A DNA stretch of 64,000 bases from Candidatus Acidianus copahuensis (GCF_000632495.1 NZ_JFZT01000039.1:114501-178500); one strand, 5' to 3'; shown: positions 1 to 9,290, counted from the stretch's first letter. The notes: generated by a model from the sequence alone, not told the origin. Translations and numbers: made by a program.

Positions 1-542
1 CCGCTTACAGCTTGTAATGTTGTTATAATCATTTTTTTGGAGCTGACTAGACTAAGTAAAGGTTTCATAGGCATAGAAAGGATAGATGCGGTACAATTAG
101 GGTTCTTGATCAGAAGACCTCTCCAACTTCTCTTTTCTTGCTGTTTTTTAACTAACTCTAGATGTTCCCAATTTACTTCAGGGTTTATTAAAGGAATTTC
201 CGGATCCATCCTGTAAGGACTAGCATTAGAGACCACAATCTTTCCTGACCTAACTAAGTTAAGCTCAATTTCTTCCGCTAGTTCGTTAGGAAGGGCCGAG
301 AGAATAACGTCCACATCCTTATGATCTTCTGGATTTGTAGAAACCATTTTCATTTCTCTAACAGATTCAGGGATTTCTCCTCCTTCCACCCACCTTACTG
401 ACTCTTCATAAGTTTTTCCAACTTTAGAGGGGGAAGCGCTAATTTTGACTAGTTCTAAAAAGGGATGAGAGGAGAGCATTCTTACCATTTTTTGCCCTAC
501 CATTCCGGTAGAACCTAGTAGGGATACTTTTAACCTGTCCAT
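1..542 (-). CDS. asd: Aspartate-semialdehyde dehydrogenase, C-terminus beyond window edge
   Basis: NADP-dependent reduction of aspartyl phosphate to aspartate semialdehyde, the branch step towards threonine, methionine and lysine. About 180 N-terminal residues are present. They begin MDRLKVSLLGSTGMVGQ, a Rossmann nucleotide-binding GxTGxVG motif, and contain NPNCTASIL with the catalytic cysteine of the archaeal/fungal ASADH type. The ATG at 542-540 lies inside the 3' end of lysC (13-nt overlap), so the gene is translationally coupled as the third gene of thrC-lysC-asd. The rest of the catalytic and dimerisation domain lies off the window. Identification is secure from the motifs and the neighbour gene; only completeness is unknown. 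Confidence 0.93.
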   Translation of the reverse strand, partial: MDRLKVSLLGSTGMVGQKMVRMLSSHPFLELVKISASPSKVGKTYEESVRWVEGGEIPESVREMKMVSTNPEDHKDVDVILSALPNELAEEIELNLVRSGKIVVSNASPYRMDPEIPLINPEVNWEHLELVKKQQEKRSWRGLLIKNPNCTASILSMPMKPLLSLVSSKKMIITTLQAVS

Positions 543-1864
543 TTCAGAACAACCTCATGTAAAGATCTTGCTAACTTATCTCCTTCATTTCTTGGGACTA
601 TAAATGTACTGCTCACGTTGCCAAGTCCTCTAGAAATTGAAAAGATATCATAACCCATAGCTACTTTCTCAACTTCTCTAAACGCTTCCCATTTCTTTAA
701 TCCACATCCGACAACACTAACTGCAGCTACATCCTCTACATCGATAGCGTCAACGTCTTTTAGCTCTTCAAGCTTTTTGGTTAGTGGATTTACATCTCTC
801 TCATTAATGACGAGGCTTATCTTTGTCTCTGAAATAGGTTGAGAAATTGAGATTATGTTAACACCAGCCTCCTTTGCACTTTCCATTACTCTGGCTGCAG
901 AACCTATTTTACCGACGATCTTTGTACCTTCAACGGAGATCATCTTTACATCATCAATAACTGATATTCCTTTCAAACCCCCATCCCCATCACACGATCC
1001 TAATATTGTTGTATCTCCTTCCTCATAAAGGCCTTCAATTATTACTTGCATATCAGTACTAATCATAGGTTCAAACGTTCTAGGATGTAATCTCTTTGCT
1101 CCCATTTGGGCAAGCTCTATAGCTTCTTCAAGTGACAATCTTCTAATGGTCTTTGACCCAGGAAATCTTCTTGGATCGGCCGTCATTATTCCTGGAACTT
1201 CCGTTATTAGCCTTACCTTATCTACGTTAAGCAGTTTCCCAAGCATTGTTGCTGTGTAATCGCTCCCACCTCTACCTATAGTAGTAAATCTGTGTAGTGT
1301 AGTTTTACCTATAAATCCTGGAAGAACTACTATTTTTGATTTTAATTTTAACAACTTGTTTATCTCATTCATTGTTAGACTTTCTATCACATTAGCCTCT
1401 CCAAAATTAGAGTCTGTAATAAGGGGAGAGTCAGGGTAAGCCTCAGAGTCAAGTCTGGCCGATTTTAGAATTGCATTAAGAAGGAGGGAGGCCATTCTTT
1501 CCCCAAAGGAAAGAATATAGTCTCTCACCTTTGGAGTTATTTCATCGAGTACCCTTATTGACCAAGCTATCTTGAATAGCTCATCTGCTAATTTTGATAT
1601 TTCTTTGAATGTTTCTTCAAAGACTGGTCCATCTGAAAGTCTAGAGAGCAACTTGATATGCTTATCATAGATCTCTCCAACTATATCTACTGCCATATCT
1701 CTATTCTCCGTAGCTTTTATCAGTTCATTAGTAACTCCCTTTATGGCCGAGGTTACCACAAACACTTTGTCTTGTCCATCTACGTATTTCCTTACTTTGT
1801 TACTTATTAGCGAAAAATCATTTTCATCCTTCTGTATTGAACCGCCTATTTTAACTACTAGCAT
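530..1864 (-). CDS. lysC: Aspartate kinase
   Basis: Phosphorylates aspartate to aspartyl-4-phosphate, the first step of the aspartate pathway. The 444-residue length is usual for monofunctional aspartokinases. The amino-acid kinase domain fills roughly residues 1-280, with VVKIGGS at the N-terminus (nucleotide-binding lysine) and GRGGSDYTATMLG near residue 200. Two C-terminal ACT domains (about 300-440) bear sequences such as VNIISISQPISE and normally mediate feedback inhibition by lysine or threonine. The ATG at 1864 overlaps the end of thrC by 14 nt and the stop overlaps the start of asd, so the three genes form one operon. Which amino acid inhibits it cannot be read from the sequence. Confidence 0.96.
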   Translation of the reverse strand: MLVVKIGGSIQKDENDFSLISNKVRKYVDGQDKVFVVTSAIKGVTNELIKATENRDMAVDIVGEIYDKHIKLLSRLSDGPVFEETFKEISKLADELFKIAWSIRVLDEITPKVRDYILSFGERMASLLLNAILKSARLDSEAYPDSPLITDSNFGEANVIESLTMNEINKLLKLKSKIVVLPGFIGKTTLHRFTTIGRGGSDYTATMLGKLLNVDKVRLITEVPGIMTADPRRFPGSKTIRRLSLEEAIELAQMGAKRLHPRTFEPMISTDMQVIIEGLYEEGDTTILGSCDGDGGLKGISVIDDVKMISVEGTKIVGKIGSAARVMESAKEAGVNIISISQPISETKISLVINERDVNPLTKKLEELKDVDAIDVEDVAAVSVVGCGLKKWEAFREVEKVAMGYDIFSISRGLGNVSSTFIVPRNEGDKLARSLHEVVLKWTG

Positions 1865-3035
1865 CTAACTCACCTAGGATAATCTTGTCCACATGATCTG
1901 GATTTACAAGGATTCTTCTAGCATCTGACTTTAGCATAGCGTCAGGATCCTTTAAGGCATGACCAGTGAGTATAAGTACAGTTTTCTCATCCTTCCCTAA
2001 GATGCCCTTCTCTATTGCCTTTTGATAGCCTGCTAGTGAAGCAGCCGAGGCGGGTTCTGCTCCTAATCCCTCTAATCTGGCTAACTTCTTTTGAGCCTCC
2101 AAGATTTCATTATCGCTTACAGTAAGCGCATTTCCTCTAGATTCGACTATTGCCTTGATAGCTTTCTTCCAGTTTACTGGCTTACCAATTCTTATTGCAG
2201 TAGCGACAGTTTCTGGAGAATCAACAAACTCTGGTATACTCTCTCCTTTTTGGATTGCTCTAGCTATGGGCGATGCTCCTTCAGCTTGAACACCTATCAT
2301 TTTTGGAATCTTTGATGTAACCCCAGCCTCCATTAGTTCTACGAAACCCTTCCATATTGCGTAAACGTTTCCTGCATTTCCAACAGGAACAACGACGTTA
2401 TCTGGAACCCCTATTTCCTCAGCAATTTCATAGGCTATTGTCTTCTGTCCTTCAAGTCTCCACGGATTAAACGAATTAAGCGGATAAACAACCCCTAATT
2501 CCTTGTATAGTCTTAGAACTGTTGACATTGCTACATCAAAGCTGCCATTTACTTCTAGAATTGTAGCTCCATATAGAATGGACTGAGCTAGTTTACCTAA
2601 CGCAACTTTCCCACTAGGTAGAACGAGATATATTCTCATTTTGCCTCTCGCAGCATATGCCGCAGCGGATGCTGCAGTATTACCAGTAGAGGCAGCAACT
2701 ACAACTTTATATCCTTCACTCAAGGCAGAACTTATCGCTATTGTCATACCTCTATCTTTGAAACTACCAGTAGGATTTGCCCCTTCAAATTTATAGAATA
2801 AGTAAGATGAGAATGAGGAGCTAACCAGTGGAGTTCCTCCCTCACTTATTGACACAGTCTTGTTGTAATTTCCAGGTATAGCATCTCTATATCTCCATAC
2901 TCCTCTACCTCTTAGCATTGAAAAGTTGAAATTGGAAGGAATTTTTACCTTAATTTCCATAATCCCTCCGCATTTAGGGCAAGTTATTATCCTTTGGCTT
3001 AATTCTGACTCGTAACCACATTCAAGGCATTTCAT
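1851..3035 (-). CDS. thrC: Threonine synthase
   Basis: PLP enzyme that converts O-phosphohomoserine to threonine. It has 394 residues. The N-terminus carries a small zinc ribbon (CLEC at 3-6 and CPKC at 19-22), as in archaeal threonine synthases. The PLP lysine is K93 in GSFKDRG, and ASTGNTAASAAAYA forms the phosphate/substrate loop of fold-type II enzymes. It is the first gene of the minus-strand thrC-lysC-asd operon, with its promoter presumably in the 95-bp gap to the divergent ubiD-like gene. A cysteate or cystathionine-type fold-II enzyme is less likely, because of the ribbon and the operon. Confidence 0.95.
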   Translation of the reverse strand: MKCLECGYESELSQRIITCPKCGGIMEIKVKIPSNFNFSMLRGRGVWRYRDAIPGNYNKTVSISEGGTPLVSSSFSSYLFYKFEGANPTGSFKDRGMTIAISSALSEGYKVVVAASTGNTAASAAAYAARGKMRIYLVLPSGKVALGKLAQSILYGATILEVNGSFDVAMSTVLRLYKELGVVYPLNSFNPWRLEGQKTIAYEIAEEIGVPDNVVVPVGNAGNVYAIWKGFVELMEAGVTSKIPKMIGVQAEGASPIARAIQKGESIPEFVDSPETVATAIRIGKPVNWKKAIKAIVESRGNALTVSDNEILEAQKKLARLEGLGAEPASAASLAGYQKAIEKGILGKDEKTVLILTGHALKDPDAMLKSDARRILVNPDHVDKIILGELDASS

Positions 3036-3087
3036 AAATCCTTCTAGTTTGTTTCCAACTTCTTGTCACCAGCCCATTAACGACTTT

Positions 3088-3103
3088 TACATATAAATAT
3101 AAG
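3088..3103 (+). promoter_or_regulatory. TATA box for the UbiD-family gene, in the divergent thrC gap
   Basis: The A/T element ATATAAATAT at 3091-3100 lies about 35 bp upstream of the ATG at 3131, so transcription would begin roughly 10 nt before the start codon. The same segment read on the minus strand (ATATTTATAT) could serve thrC, but that start codon is some 60 bp away, implying a leader of about 35 nt. Confidence 0.5.
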
Positions 3104-3130
3104 CTTTGTGCAACGGTTGTAGTATAAAAT

Positions 3131-4573
3131 ATGACTTTTCAGGACCTTAGAGACTATATAAATTTTATGTCCAAGTCAGGTAAAATTATAAAAATTGACG
3201 ATGAAGTTGATGTCAATTTGGAAATAGCTGAGATAAGCAGAAGGGCAACTTACTTGCATCTACCACCCGTTCTATTTACAAAAGTTAGGGGTTATAAAGA
3301 GTGGAGAGTTATATCAAATGTCTTCTACTCTATTCAGTCGGTTAAAGAAATTCTAGGAACTCAAAATTTAGAGGATATTGGAAAAAGGTTTCTCTCCTCT
3401 TTTTCAGAAACTCCCCTAACGTTCATGGATAAGGTTAAGAGTTTACCATCTCTTCTTAAATTAGGAAAGATATCCCCAAAGATGGGGAAGCTTAAACCAA
3501 AAGAATCAAATATTAAATTAACTGATATACCTGCCATTAAGACATGGCCAAAGGACATTAGTCCATATTTTACGTTTTCTTTGGTTGTAACAAGGGATCC
3601 AGAGACGGGGGTGAATAACCTAGGTGTATATCGAATCCAAATACTTAATGAGAAAGAGGCAATAGTACATTGGCAAGCCTTTAAGAGGGGATCTTTAGCT
3701 TCTGCTAAATATAAAGAGAAGGGAATAACTAAGATGCCTATAGCGATAGTTAACGGTGTAGATCCTGTAATTGCTTTTACTGCAGCTTCTCCAGTCCCTC
3801 CAGGAATAGATAAGTACTTGTTTTCAGGGATATTGAGGGAAGAAGGAGTAGAGGTTACAGAGCTCGATAATGGAATTTTAGTCCCGTCAAACGCAGAATC
3901 TATACTTGAAGGATATGTAGACTTAGAGGATCAAAGACTTGAAGGACCTTTCGGTGATCACTTTGGATATTATACTCCTCCAGCTTACTTTCCAGTATTT
4001 AAGTTAGAGAAAGCTTACATTAGAGAATCTCCAATATTTCATGTAACATCAGTTGGAAAACCACCTTTAGAAGACGCTTGGATAGGTAAAGCGGTTGAGA
4101 GAATATTTCTTCCATTTATTAAATTGATAATTCCAGATATAGTGGATATGAACTTACCAGAATACGGTTTATTTACTCAAATTGGATTTTTCTCTATGAG
4201 AAAGAATTATCCAGGACAGGCTAAGAGACTAATGATGTCAGTCTGGGGTAGCGGTCAGCTTAGCTTTCTAAAGTTTATAGTGATAGTTGACTCTGATGTT
4301 AACATCCATGATCTAAATCAAGTACTTTACGCAATAGCCACAACTGTAGATCCAGTTAGAGACGTAATTATAATTCCTGGAACTATGAATGATAGTCTTG
4401 ATCAAGCATCTCTTAATCCTCCTTTAGGCAGTAAGATAGGAATAGACGCTACCAGGAAGTTTAAGGAAGAGCTTGGAAGGGACTGGCCAGAGGAAGTATC
4501 TGTCCCCGACGAAATACAAAAAAAGGCAATAGAGATCATAAAGAGAATTACACAGTCACTTCCTCCCTCATAG
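3131..4573 (+). CDS. UbiD-family prenylated-FMN-dependent decarboxylase
   Basis: The 480-residue length and overall pattern match UbiD/Fdc decarboxylases, which use prenylated FMN and a divalent metal to decarboxylate aromatic or unsaturated acids. The best signature is EGPFGDHFGYY at about residues 271-281, which supplies active-site acidic residues. The N-terminal MTFQDLRDYI and the mid-protein VTRDPETGVNNLGVYRIQ are also typical. In Sulfolobales a plausible role is a 4-hydroxybenzoate-like decarboxylation in synthesis of the thiophene-quinone respiratory quinones. A mevalonate-pathway UbiD relative exists in other Crenarchaeota, so the substrate is inferred only. It is monocistronic; its end overlaps a convergent hypothetical gene by 26 nt. 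Confidence 0.88.
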   Translation: MTFQDLRDYINFMSKSGKIIKIDDEVDVNLEIAEISRRATYLHLPPVLFTKVRGYKEWRVISNVFYSIQSVKEILGTQNLEDIGKRFLSSFSETPLTFMDKVKSLPSLLKLGKISPKMGKLKPKESNIKLTDIPAIKTWPKDISPYFTFSLVVTRDPETGVNNLGVYRIQILNEKEAIVHWQAFKRGSLASAKYKEKGITKMPIAIVNGVDPVIAFTAASPVPPGIDKYLFSGILREEGVEVTELDNGILVPSNAESILEGYVDLEDQRLEGPFGDHFGYYTPPAYFPVFKLEKAYIRESPIFHVTSVGKPPLEDAWIGKAVERIFLPFIKLIIPDIVDMNLPEYGLFTQIGFFSMRKNYPGQAKRLMMSVWGSGQLSFLKFIVIVDSDVNIHDLNQVLYAIATTVDPVRDVIIIPGTMNDSLDQASLNPPLGSKIGIDATRKFKEELGRDWPEEVSVPDEIQKKAIEIIKRITQSLPPS

Positions 4574-4823
4574 TTATTTCTCCTTCCTTAAAGATTACTG
4601 AAACCCCTGCAACTTCGCTTATCTTTAAGGGTATTTGGATGTTATCTCTTATTTCTACGTTAAGGGGTATACTATCGGTTATTGTTCTAATTCCTGTTCT
4701 CTCATCTTCAGTTGTCACCTTAACATAGTACTTTATTAGCAATTCTCGTACTAAGAGTGGAACCCCAGAAACATTTTCCAATATAAGCGTTTCCCCACTT
4801 ACTTTTGCTTTAAAATGACGCAT
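4548..4823 (-). CDS. Conserved-looking hypothetical protein, 91 residues
   Basis: I do not recognise a family. The sequence is mostly predicted beta strand (alternating hydrophobics such as ETLILENVSGVPLLV and VSVIFKEGEITM), with no signal peptide, membrane segment or cysteine, so a small cytosolic beta-sandwich is likely. The ATG at 4823 faces the cdvB2-like gene, 75 bp away in a divergent arrangement. The 3' end overlaps the convergent UbiD-family gene by 26 nt. Codon use resembles the neighbours and no longer frame competes, which supports a real gene. Confidence 0.6.
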   Translation of the reverse strand: MRHFKAKVSGETLILENVSGVPLLVRELLIKYYVKVTTEDERTGIRTITDSIPLNVEIRDNIQIPLKISEVAGVSVIFKEGEITMREEVTV

Positions 4824-4898
4824 ACGATCACTGTCTAGAGAAGATGTATTATTAAGGTTTTTACTTTAAGGGTAATTCCTCTCAATTAAGTATTTAGT

Positions 4899-5558
4899 AT
4901 GGCAAACAAGGCAGAGGAGTTTGTAAAGGGTTGGAACGGTAAACAAGAGCCGAGCATATCTGAGAGAATAAAGGGAGCCTTTAAATCGAAGGAGCCATTG
5001 AGGTATAAATTAATAATGGCTCAGTATAGGCTTAAGACTACATTAAGTAGACTTGATGTTTATGTATCTAAGATGCAGGAGAGGGATAGAACTCTATTCG
5101 AGAGAGTGGTTGATGCTCAAATAAGTAAGGATACAGCTAGGGCTGCAATGTACGCTAATGAGATTTCTGAGATCAGGAAAGTTACTAGGCAGTTGATATC
5201 TACACAAGTTGCATTAGAACAAGTAGAACTTAGACTTGAGACGGTAACAGAATTAGGTGATATATTCGGTAACTTAATCCCTGTCATTGGAGTTGTTAAA
5301 GAATTAAGAGATAGCATGAAAGGGATGATGCCTGAGCTTAGCCTTGAATTAGCTGAGATTGAAGAAGGATTACAAGAAGTAGTAATAGAGGCCGGAGATT
5401 TTGCTGGTGGTGGAGTCGAACAAGCCCCATCTTCACCAGAGGCAAAGAAGATATTGCAGGAAGCTTCAGTAATTGCGGAACAGAGAATGAAGGAAAACTT
5501 CCCAGAACTTCCATCAGTTCTTACATCCGTTCAGAAATCTAATCAAGGTCAGAAATAA
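4899..5558 (+). CDS. cdvB2: ESCRT-III family division protein, CdvB2-like
   Basis: Archaeal ESCRT-III (Snf7-fold) protein that polymerises at mid-cell during cytokinesis and membrane scission. It has 219 residues. After a short polar N-terminus, residues about 30-165 form the long charged helices of the fold (for example MQERDRTLFERVVDAQISKD and YANEISEIRKVTRQ). A Pro-rich C-terminal piece, FPELPSVL, resembles an MIT-interacting motif for CdvC/Vps4. It lacks the winged-helix domain of CdvB and is clearly paralogous to CdvB at 28945-29718. I assign B2 rather than B1 or B3 from its position just upstream of ppsA, as I recall for S. solfataricus. The start is probably leaderless, with an AT element about 30 bp upstream. 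Confidence 0.85.
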   Translation: MANKAEEFVKGWNGKQEPSISERIKGAFKSKEPLRYKLIMAQYRLKTTLSRLDVYVSKMQERDRTLFERVVDAQISKDTARAAMYANEISEIRKVTRQLISTQVALEQVELRLETVTELGDIFGNLIPVIGVVKELRDSMKGMMPELSLELAEIEEGLQEVVIEAGDFAGGGVEQAPSSPEAKKILQEASVIAEQRMKENFPELPSVLTSVQKSNQGQK

Positions 5559-5604
5559 TTTTATTTATATTACCTTTTTATTAACGCTTATACATTCAAG
5601 GTAG

Positions 5605-5650
5605 CTTTTTAAGGTTTAAACGAGATAATTTAATTGGTGGTAAATTATTG
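5605..5650 (+). promoter_or_regulatory. ppsA promoter and probable non-canonical ATT start
   Basis: TTTAAA at 5615-5620 lies 26 bp upstream of ATT codons at 5644 and 5647. These are in frame with ppsA and follow an in-frame TAA at 5641. The 20 codons between 5644 and the first ATG at 5704 encode an EELLKE-type helix that PEP synthases normally have before the GGKGANLGEL motif. Leaderless initiation at ATT 5644 would therefore restore a full-length enzyme. GGTGG at 5636-5640 might instead act as a ribosome-binding site. Confidence 0.5.
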
Positions 5651-5703
5651 TCGAAGAGCTTCTTAAGGAAGCTATTATCGACGTATCTAAGCTTAGGAAG
5701 GAT

Positions 5704-7989
5704 ATGACAAACTTAGCCGGCGGAAAAGGTGCGAATTTAGGAGAACTTGTAAGTTTTGGAATAAGAGTCCCTCCAGGATTTGTGATAACGTCAAAAGCTT
5801 ATTCATTCTTTTTAAGTTATAATAATCTTCACGATAGAATAAATGATATATTAAACGAGGATATACCTAGTTCTGATGCGAGTAATAAAATAAAGGAACT
5901 TATAATTTCCTCTCCAATACCGAAAAGTTTGGAAGAGACTATTCTATCATCGTATGACGATCTCGCTTCAAAAATAGGAAAGCAAATATTAGTTGCGGTT
6001 AGATCATCAGCAACGGCAGAAGATCTAGAGAACGCCAGCTTTGCAGGACAACAGGATACTTACCTTAATGTGAATAGATCCGAGTTGATACAGAAAGTTA
6101 AGATGGTTTGGGCTAGCTTATTTAATGAGAGAGCAATAGAGTATAGAAAGAGTAAAGGTATTGATTCAACAAAGGTTGAAATTGCTGTAGTAGTTCAAAA
6201 GATGGTCAATTCCAGGTCTGCTGGAGTCATGTTCACACTCCATCCTGGTAATGGTGATAGGAACTTTATAGTTATAGAATCGTCTTGGGGTTTAGGTGAA
6301 TCTGTTGTTGGAGGACTTGTAACTCCTGACGAAATAGTTATAGAAAAGTCCAGTTTAAAAATAGTTGAAAAGAAGTTATCTCATAAAAACCTTAAGTTCA
6401 TTTACGATTCATCAGCTAAATCAAACAAGGAGATTGATATAAGTAACAGTCCAGAGGCGGATCAGTTTAGTATTTCTGATGAGGAAGCGATAGAACTAGC
6501 TAAATTTGCCCTAAAAATTGAGGAACATTACGGTATTCCAATGGATATTGAATGGGCTATTGATTCAGATCTTAAGTTTCCAGACGATGTGTTTATAGTT
6601 CAAGCTAGAGCAGAAACATATTGGAGTAGTAAGAAAAAAGTCCCTCAAAGATCTGAGGGAATTGAAGTAGCAGAAAGAAAAGTATTAGTTAAGGGCTTAG
6701 CTGCTAGCCCTGGAATAGCTAGCGGGGTAGCTAAAATAATCTTGAGTAGTAAGGAGTCTGGAAGGTTTAAGAGAGGAGATATTCTAGTAACTAAGATGAC
6801 AGACCCGGATTGGGTACCTCTAATGAAGATTGCTTCTGCAATAGTTACAGATGAAGGAGGAATAACCAGTCACGCAGCTATAGTTTCTAGAGAACTTGGA
6901 ATTCCAGCAATTGTAGGGACAAATGAGGCAACTAAAGTGATAAAAGACGGAGAAGAGATTACTGTTGATGCAACTAGGGGTATAGTATATCAAGGTAAAA
7001 TAGTGGAGGAAGAAAAAATAGAGGAACAAAAAGGTTCTACTGGTCTAAGCAGAGACATGGTGTTAAGTCTTTACCCAGTTACCGCAACAAAGATTTACAT
7101 GAATCTTGGACAGCCTGATGTTATAGACAAATACCTTGATCTTCCATTTGACGGAATAGGACTAATGAGAATAGAGTTCATTGTATCAGAATGGATAAAA
7201 AGACATCCACTTTACTTGATTAAGATAGGAAAACCTGAAGAGTTTGTTGATAAACTAGCTGAAGGGGTAGCTAAGGTAGCTACAGCAATATATCCAAGAC
7301 CAGTGGTCGTTAGATTTTCGGACTTTAAAACTAACGAATATAGAAGGCTTGAGGGAGGAGAAGAATACGAACCAGAAGAGAGAAACCCAATGCTTGGATG
7401 GAGAGGTGTTTCAAGGTATATAAGTCCTCAATACGAACCCGCATTCAGACTTGAAGTCAGAGCAATAAGGAAAGCCAGAGAGGAAATGGGACTTAAGAAT
7501 GTCTGGGTAATGTTTCCATTCGTAAGGACAGAATCAGAACTTAAGAGGGCTATCCATATTATGGAAGATGAGGGACTTAGAAGGACGCAGGACTTTAAGA
7601 CGTGGATAATGGCTGAGGTGCCATCAGTTATTATATTAGCGGAAAGATTTGCTAGAATAGTTGACGGCTTCAGTATAGGTAGTAACGATTTAGCTCAATT
7701 AACTCTTGGAGTTGATAGGGACAGTGAAATCTTGGGTAGAATGGGATACTACGACGAGAGAGACCCTGCCGTGTTAAGATCAATGAAAAATCTAATAACT
7801 GCAGCACATAAATACGGCGCTACAGTATCTATATGTGGTCAAGCCCCAAGTATATATCCAGAAGTCGCAGAATATCTAGTTCGATCTGGGATAGATAGTA
7901 TAAGCGTTAACCCAGACGCTGTAATCTCGACAAGGCGCTCTGTAGCAAGCATAGAACAAAAAATTATGTTAGAGAAGTTAAGGAAGTAA
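5704..7989 (+). CDS. ppsA: Phosphoenolpyruvate synthase
   Basis: Converts pyruvate, ATP and water to PEP, AMP and phosphate, for gluconeogenesis. From the first ATG it has 761 residues. The N-terminal ATP-grasp domain starts at GGKGANLGEL and includes VAVRSSATAEDL. The central swivelling domain has the phosphorylated histidine in GGITSHAAIVSREL (about H390). The C-terminal PEP/pyruvate TIM barrel contains GSNDLAQLTLGVDRD and ICGQAPS. Homologues have about 20 residues before GGKGAN; these are encoded here in frame from 5644 but without ATG, GTG or TTG, so the real start is probably ATT at 5644. The convergent zinc-knuckle gene overlaps the 3' end by 26 nt. Confidence 0.95.
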   Translation: MTNLAGGKGANLGELVSFGIRVPPGFVITSKAYSFFLSYNNLHDRINDILNEDIPSSDASNKIKELIISSPIPKSLEETILSSYDDLASKIGKQILVAVRSSATAEDLENASFAGQQDTYLNVNRSELIQKVKMVWASLFNERAIEYRKSKGIDSTKVEIAVVVQKMVNSRSAGVMFTLHPGNGDRNFIVIESSWGLGESVVGGLVTPDEIVIEKSSLKIVEKKLSHKNLKFIYDSSAKSNKEIDISNSPEADQFSISDEEAIELAKFALKIEEHYGIPMDIEWAIDSDLKFPDDVFIVQARAETYWSSKKKVPQRSEGIEVAERKVLVKGLAASPGIASGVAKIILSSKESGRFKRGDILVTKMTDPDWVPLMKIASAIVTDEGGITSHAAIVSRELGIPAIVGTNEATKVIKDGEEITVDATRGIVYQGKIVEEEKIEEQKGSTGLSRDMVLSLYPVTATKIYMNLGQPDVIDKYLDLPFDGIGLMRIEFIVSEWIKRHPLYLIKIGKPEEFVDKLAEGVAKVATAIYPRPVVVRFSDFKTNEYRRLEGGEEYEPEERNPMLGWRGVSRYISPQYEPAFRLEVRAIRKAREEMGLKNVWVMFPFVRTESELKRAIHIMEDEGLRRTQDFKTWIMAEVPSVIILAERFARIVDGFSIGSNDLAQLTLGVDRDSEILGRMGYYDERDPAVLRSMKNLITAAHKYGATVSICGQAPSIYPEVAEYLVRSGIDSISVNPDAVISTRRSVASIEQKIMLEKLRK

Positions 7990-8260
7990 TAGCGCATTTT
8001 TTACATACCCTTCTGGATCCGTCGTAATGTGAAGTACATTCCTCGCATATCAGTCTCCCACATATTTCGCAGTAACCTATTGCTAGATTTTTTCCACATA
8101 TCTCACATAAGCTAGTTTTACAAATAATACATTGTTTACTATTCTTATCAAAGTGTTCTTCGCAGACTCTTCTTTCACATCTACTACATACATACTTAGC
8201 TTCTTTTTCTTCACATACCTCGCACAAATTGCTCAAACCATTTAAGCGCCTCCTCATCAT
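7964..8260 (-). CDS. Small zinc-knuckle (B-box/TRASH-like) protein
   Basis: About 99 residues with repeated CxxC pairs: CEVCEEKEAKYVCSRC, CIICKTSLCEICG, CEICGRLICEEC and CKKC, with interspersed histidines. This predicts three or four structural zinc sites of B-box or treble-clef type, probably for protein or nucleic-acid binding; no enzymatic motif is seen. The start is uncertain. ATG codons at 8260 and 8257 lie inside the 3' end of the inositol-phosphate synthase gene; TTG at 8236 or 8227 would give a shorter overlap and keeps all cysteines. It follows ips on the same strand, so co-transcription is likely. The function is unknown. Confidence 0.7.
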   Translation of the reverse strand: MMRRRLNGLSNLCEVCEEKEAKYVCSRCERRVCEEHFDKNSKQCIICKTSLCEICGKNLAIGYCEICGRLICEECTSHYDGSRRVCKKCAITSLTSLT

Positions 8261-9290
8261 CCTTTGCCTGAACTGGAGGATGCTTAAAGTAGAAAGCGGA
8301 TAGCGCAGGTAATGGGCCACCCATTCCTCTATCCTTAGCTAGTCTAACAGCTCTTATAACGTCAACTAAAACTGCTGCACAGTTAGACTTATCGTCTACC
8401 TCTAGGCTTGCCTCAACTTTAATTGGCATTCCGGCAAAGCCAGTACCCTTCACATATATATATGCTACTTTTGTATTTCCTAGAAAAGGTACATAGTCAC
8501 TAGGACCTATTCTTACTTTTCCTTCCTTTTCTATCTCTTCTTGATTGTTTAATGTACTTGTGACTGCCTTAGTCTTGCTCACTCTTTTAGAAAATAGCCT
8601 TTCCTCAGTTTTCATGTTAAGGAAATCTGTGTTTCCACCAACGTTAAGCTGATAAGTCTCATCTACTTTAACTCCTCTCATCCTAAACAGAGATGTTATA
8701 GATCTATGAAATATTGTTGCACCTACTTGCCCTTTTATATCATCGCCAGCTAGTGGTATTTTCTTTTGTGTAAAGAGATCAGGAAACTTACCGGTGGGAT
8801 CGCTTGCTATGAAAACTGGTATTGCATTAATAAAAGCTGTACCAGCGGAAAGTGCTGCATTAGCGTATGCCCTAGAAGCCTGTTCGCTACCCACTGGTAA
8901 CATATTTATCAATATATCTGCTTTACTATTCTTTAACTCATCAATTACAGACTCTAAACTTCCCTTATCAGTTGGGTTAAACGTGGTCTCCATATGCTTA
9001 GCTACTCCATCCAATAATGGTCCAGCAGATACTTTGACTCCCTTTCTTTCAATGTCTGTAATTCTAGGAGTTATGTTAGGTTTCTGAAATATAGCCTCAG
9101 ATACGTCTTTACCGACTTTTTCCTTAGATACGTCAAAGGCAGCTACTACATCTATATCTGTTACCTTATAATTACCTATAATAGGTGTAATTAAACCGTT
9201 ATAAGAACCTTCTCTTTTCTTATAATATTCTATACCTTGAATTAACATTGATGCGCAGTTTCCAAGTCCAGCAATTGCGACTCTAATCAT
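8211..9290 (-). CDS. ips: Inositol-3-phosphate synthase
   Basis: NAD-dependent isomerisation of glucose-6-phosphate to inositol phosphate, the precursor of archaeal phosphoinositol lipid head groups. It has 359 residues, the compact archaeal size. The N-terminal Rossmann motif is AIAGLGNCASMLIQG (6-20). The conserved synthase core includes NMLPVGSEQASR, AGDDIKGQVGATI and NVGGNTDFLN, the last typical of the catalytic domain. The minus-strand ATG at 9290 has a TATA-like CATATTTTTAAC about 26-30 bp upstream (plus 9312-9323), giving a leaderless transcript. Divergent to the acylphosphatase gene and the C/D RNA. Confidence 0.93.
   Translation of the reverse strand: MIRVAIAGLGNCASMLIQGIEYYKKREGSYNGLITPIIGNYKVTDIDVVAAFDVSKEKVGKDVSEAIFQKPNITPRITDIERKGVKVSAGPLLDGVAKHMETTFNPTDKGSLESVIDELKNSKADILINMLPVGSEQASRAYANAALSAGTAFINAIPVFIASDPTGKFPDLFTQKKIPLAGDDIKGQVGATIFHRSITSLFRMRGVKVDETYQLNVGGNTDFLNMKTEERLFSKRVSKTKAVTSTLNNQEEIEKEGKVRIGPSDYVPFLGNTKVAYIYVKGTGFAGMPIKVEASLEVDDKSNCAAVLVDVIRAVRLAKDRGMGGPLPALSAFYFKHPPVQAKDDEEALKWFEQFVRGM

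Noticed and set aside
3036..3130. Leader peptide upstream of thrC similar to that of serA
   Set aside because: The only start near the expected transcript start gives ATG GGC TGG TGA; no run of Thr codons.
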